Shown here: piece by piece, positions 62,397-64,000 of the stretch | Layout of the letters: each line of letters opens with the position of its first letter | Numbering within the stretch: position 1 is the first letter of the stretch | Assembly (NCBI RefSeq): GCF_017298635.1 | Contig: NZ_CP071182.1 | Location: forward strand, 3,944,001 to 4,008,000 | Source: Paenalicyclobacillus mengziensis | Lineage (GTDB): Bacteria; Bacillota; Bacilli; Alicyclobacillales; Alicyclobacillaceae | DNA: 64,000 bases | Direction: 5' to 3' | Program-made: the position numbers and the translations under genes | The notes under the pieces: model-generated | Databases searched by the model: none | What the model was told of the DNA's origin: nothing | What the model saw: the letters and a program-made list of their open reading frames with translations, nothing else

Positions 62397-62756
62397 ATGG
62401 AACAAAAATTTGTCATTTTCGTCCATGCAAAAGATGATGAAGGGGCGAAAGCAGCCCACAGCTTGCTATATGCCAAGGAACTCCATGCAGCGGGAATTGA
62501 GGTTAAGCTGGTGTTCGACGGTGCAGGTGTAAAGTCTCTCGCCAATTTTGCAACCAATACGGAGCGACCGACCCACAAGCTCTACTTGGAACTAAAAGAC
62601 CTTGGTATCATTGCCGGCGTCTGCGAGTTCTGCTCCACGGCCATGGGGGTAGAAGAGGCCGTTTTAGCGACTGGAGTTCCCCGACTCAACGATATCAACG
62701 GTCATCCCAGCATTGCCGCTTATGTGAAAAATGGTTATACCCCCATTGTCATGTAA
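62397..62756 (+). CDS. DsrE-family protein
   Basis: The 119-residue protein has the DsrE/DsrF-like alpha-beta fold: KFVIFVHAKDDEGAKAAHSL, ELHAAGIEVKLVFDGAGVKS and GVCEFCSTAMGVEEAVLATG. The CEFC pair and the cysteine region near residue 80 are where sulfur-carrier members hold a reactive cysteine. It may handle persulfides or act as a small redox protein; the DoxX-like neighbour and the NifX-like gene suggest sulfur or redox metabolism, but this is inference. The ATG follows GAGGAGG. Confidence 0.85.
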   Translation: MEQKFVIFVHAKDDEGAKAAHSLLYAKELHAAGIEVKLVFDGAGVKSLANFATNTERPTHKLYLELKDLGIIAGVCEFCSTAMGVEEAVLATGVPRLNDINGHPSIAAYVKNGYTPIVM

Positions 62757-62780
62757 CGCCAATGCACACTTTGCACAGAC

Positions 62781-62800
62781 GGGGCCCAAAAATGGGCCCC
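62781..62800. terminator. Hairpin after the DsrE-family gene
   Basis: GGGGCCCA (62781-62788) and TGGGCCCC (62793-62800) form a perfect 8-bp stem over AAAA, 24 bases past the stop. The following CCTGTC is not a U-tract, so this is a weak terminator at best. The remaining bases to 63040 contain no gene. Confidence 0.6.
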
Positions 62801-63040
62801 CCTGTCAAGACAGCCCCACCCCTTACCCGAATTCCCGCTATGCGAGTCTTTCCCCATTACAGAAAGTCTTCAAATCAATCCTAAAGACTGCAACAGGAAT
62901 GCGCCCTACTGTTGCAGAACCAAGTTAAAGTCGAAATGAGAATCTTCTTCAATTGTGTCGATTTTTGGTCGTCACAATTGAGTCGCTTCATTCGTCTGTT
63001 TCGGTGAGTATGTCAGTTCGACCATAAGGGGGCTCGTCCC

Positions 63041-64000
63041 TTGCGCACATCTGTACGTCTCACCCTGTTGCCCTTGGTGCCTCTCGTCAGCCTATTATCC
63101 GGTTGTGCTGCCTTTCTACCAACACAACCATCCGGTCAAGCCGGACCCTCATTGGCGAATCGCTCTGCAGGACGAGGGAACGCTGCAGAATCGATTCGAT
63201 CCATCGACATCACGTCCATCACCCAGACAAATTCTGAGATGTCTTTCGTGTTTAACCAACCTATTCAAACCTTCCACATCTTGTCTGGAGATACGGCGCT
63301 CTTCTTGAGGAAGACAAATAACTCCATTACATTCAAACGCAGCCCATCCGCGAATGTTGTCATCACTGTGCTTGTAAGCACTTCCAATAGTGGAAATAAG
63401 ATAGTAACTCTGCACGTCCCACAAGCGGCCGAGCCTGTTGCGGTACCCATCGCACCATCTACAAATTCATCGACATCACCTTCTCCGAGCAACCAAGTAC
63501 CGAAGCACGGTGCGGCAGTGCCCGCTCAACCGCAGTCGTCCAATACGACCGGGAAAGGGATTCCTCTTGCATCATCCAGCACAGTGACAGCATCGTCAGG
63601 CTCATCAAACCACTCGGACCCGTCGCAAACTAGTAACACTACCAAACCTGTCGTTCCGGTTCACCCAGGTAAAGCAGCACCACTTGTCTACTTTGGCCCG
63701 ACCACGGGACGCCGCATCTATATCACAGTTGACGATGGTTGGCAACCGAGTCAGCGCGTTCTATCCCTTATGCAACAGCAACACGTGCCGATCACAGCCT
63801 TTCTGATTCAAAACGCTGCAGTTGAACATCTCAGTTATTGGAAGGCATTCGTTGCGGCTGGCGGCGTGATTCAAGACCACACGGTAAGTCATCCTTGGCT
63901 CAGCAAAGTGACCTTTCAGCAAGACCTTGCCCAGTGGCAAGGTCCAATTCAAACATTTCCAAAGTGGTTTGGACAAACGCCGACGCTCGGACGCCCACCG
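63041..64000 (+). CDS. Polysaccharide deacetylase lipoprotein, 3' end cut off
   Basis: This open frame of 320 codons runs off the window. The TTG start follows AAGGGGG by nine bases. The product starts with a lipoprotein signal (LTLLPLVPLVSLLSGC, lipidated cysteine). A Ser/Thr-rich spacer follows, then the deacetylase domain: RRIYITVDDGWQPSQRVLSL has the catalytic aspartates of the NodB motif, with VPITAFLIQNAAV and GGVIQDHTVSHPWL, the latter carrying the metal histidines. It would remove acetyl groups from peptidoglycan or exopolysaccharide outside the membrane. A different deacetylase gene lies at 1776-2798. Confidence 0.88.
   Translation, partial: MRTSVRLTLLPLVPLVSLLSGCAAFLPTQPSGQAGPSLANRSAGRGNAAESIRSIDITSITQTNSEMSFVFNQPIQTFHILSGDTALFLRKTNNSITFKRSPSANVVITVLVSTSNSGNKIVTLHVPQAAEPVAVPIAPSTNSSTSPSPSNQVPKHGAAVPAQPQSSNTTGKGIPLASSSTVTASSGSSNHSDPSQTSNTTKPVVPVHPGKAAPLVYFGPTTGRRIYITVDDGWQPSQRVLSLMQQQHVPITAFLIQNAAVEHLSYWKAFVAAGGVIQDHTVSHPWLSKVTFQQDLAQWQGPIQTFPKWFGQTPTLGRPP

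Overview
The window reads as chromosomal DNA of a spore-forming, Gram-positive Bacillota, most plausibly an Alicyclobacillus or close relative. This rests on AAGGAGG-type ribosome binding sites, frequent TTG and GTG starts, roughly 50 percent GC, Bacillales-type proteins (YwbE, a YfmQ-like protein, orphan PAS kinases, a GbsR-type regulator, a TuaH-like glycosyltransferase) and a molybdenum hydroxylase cluster. The assignment is inference; there is no rRNA in the window and I saw no tRNA.

Layout. 1-8162: B12-binding radical SAM protein, polysaccharide deacetylase, a small membrane protein, a PQQ-like propeller protein, an ECF sigma/anti-sigma/membrane-protein operon and a Bcr/CflA exporter. 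8159-14704: a six-gene form II carbon monoxide dehydrogenase-like operon read leftwards (coxG-S-L-M-D-E order). 14705-20910: a repeat-bearing gap, two orphan Dpp-type permeases, a sugar isomerase, a VOC protein, cysK and a YoaK-like protein. 21010-24614: a hairpin-array repeat, a decayed ABC exporter, thiM-thiE and small proteins. 24694-30522: two divergent PAS histidine kinases and glutamate dehydrogenase. 30592-37977: a decayed epimerase, a GbsR-type regulator with an SMR efflux protein, a sugar ABC transporter lacking its ATPase, and a sugar:proton symporter. 38308-42661: SPFH protein, unknown protein, cobB and cobQ in one operon. 42755-47966: L,D-transpeptidase, then a c-di-GMP-I riboswitch, a divergent secreted propeptide gene and an HTH-TPR regulator, followed by another small secreted protein and two membrane proteins. 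47955-58776: glycosyltransferase, ABC-F protein, YwbE, oxidoreductase remnants, aminotransferase, aldo/keto reductase, a cytosolic chemoreceptor-like protein and a GntR/MFS pair. 58876-64000: a ZTP riboswitch in front of a broken purT, a second copy of the hairpin-array repeat, DoxX-like, NifX-like and DsrE-family proteins, and a second polysaccharide deacetylase cut by the window end.

The most interesting locus is 44561-46198. It looks like an RRNPP-type peptide quorum-sensing pair: an HTH-TPR receptor and a 45-residue secreted propeptide whose start codons are only 33 bases apart on opposite strands. A c-di-GMP-I riboswitch with an intrinsic terminator points through the propeptide gene (antisense) into the receptor gene. 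If real, c-di-GMP would gate both receptor expression and antisense transcription of the signal gene. Other notable items are a roughly 200-bp dispersed repeat made of four AACGC/GCGTTATT hairpins (two copies 39 kb apart), a smaller two-copy terminator-bearing element, and a run of genes decayed by internal deletions (ABC exporter, epimerase, purT, two Gfo/Idh/MocA fragments).
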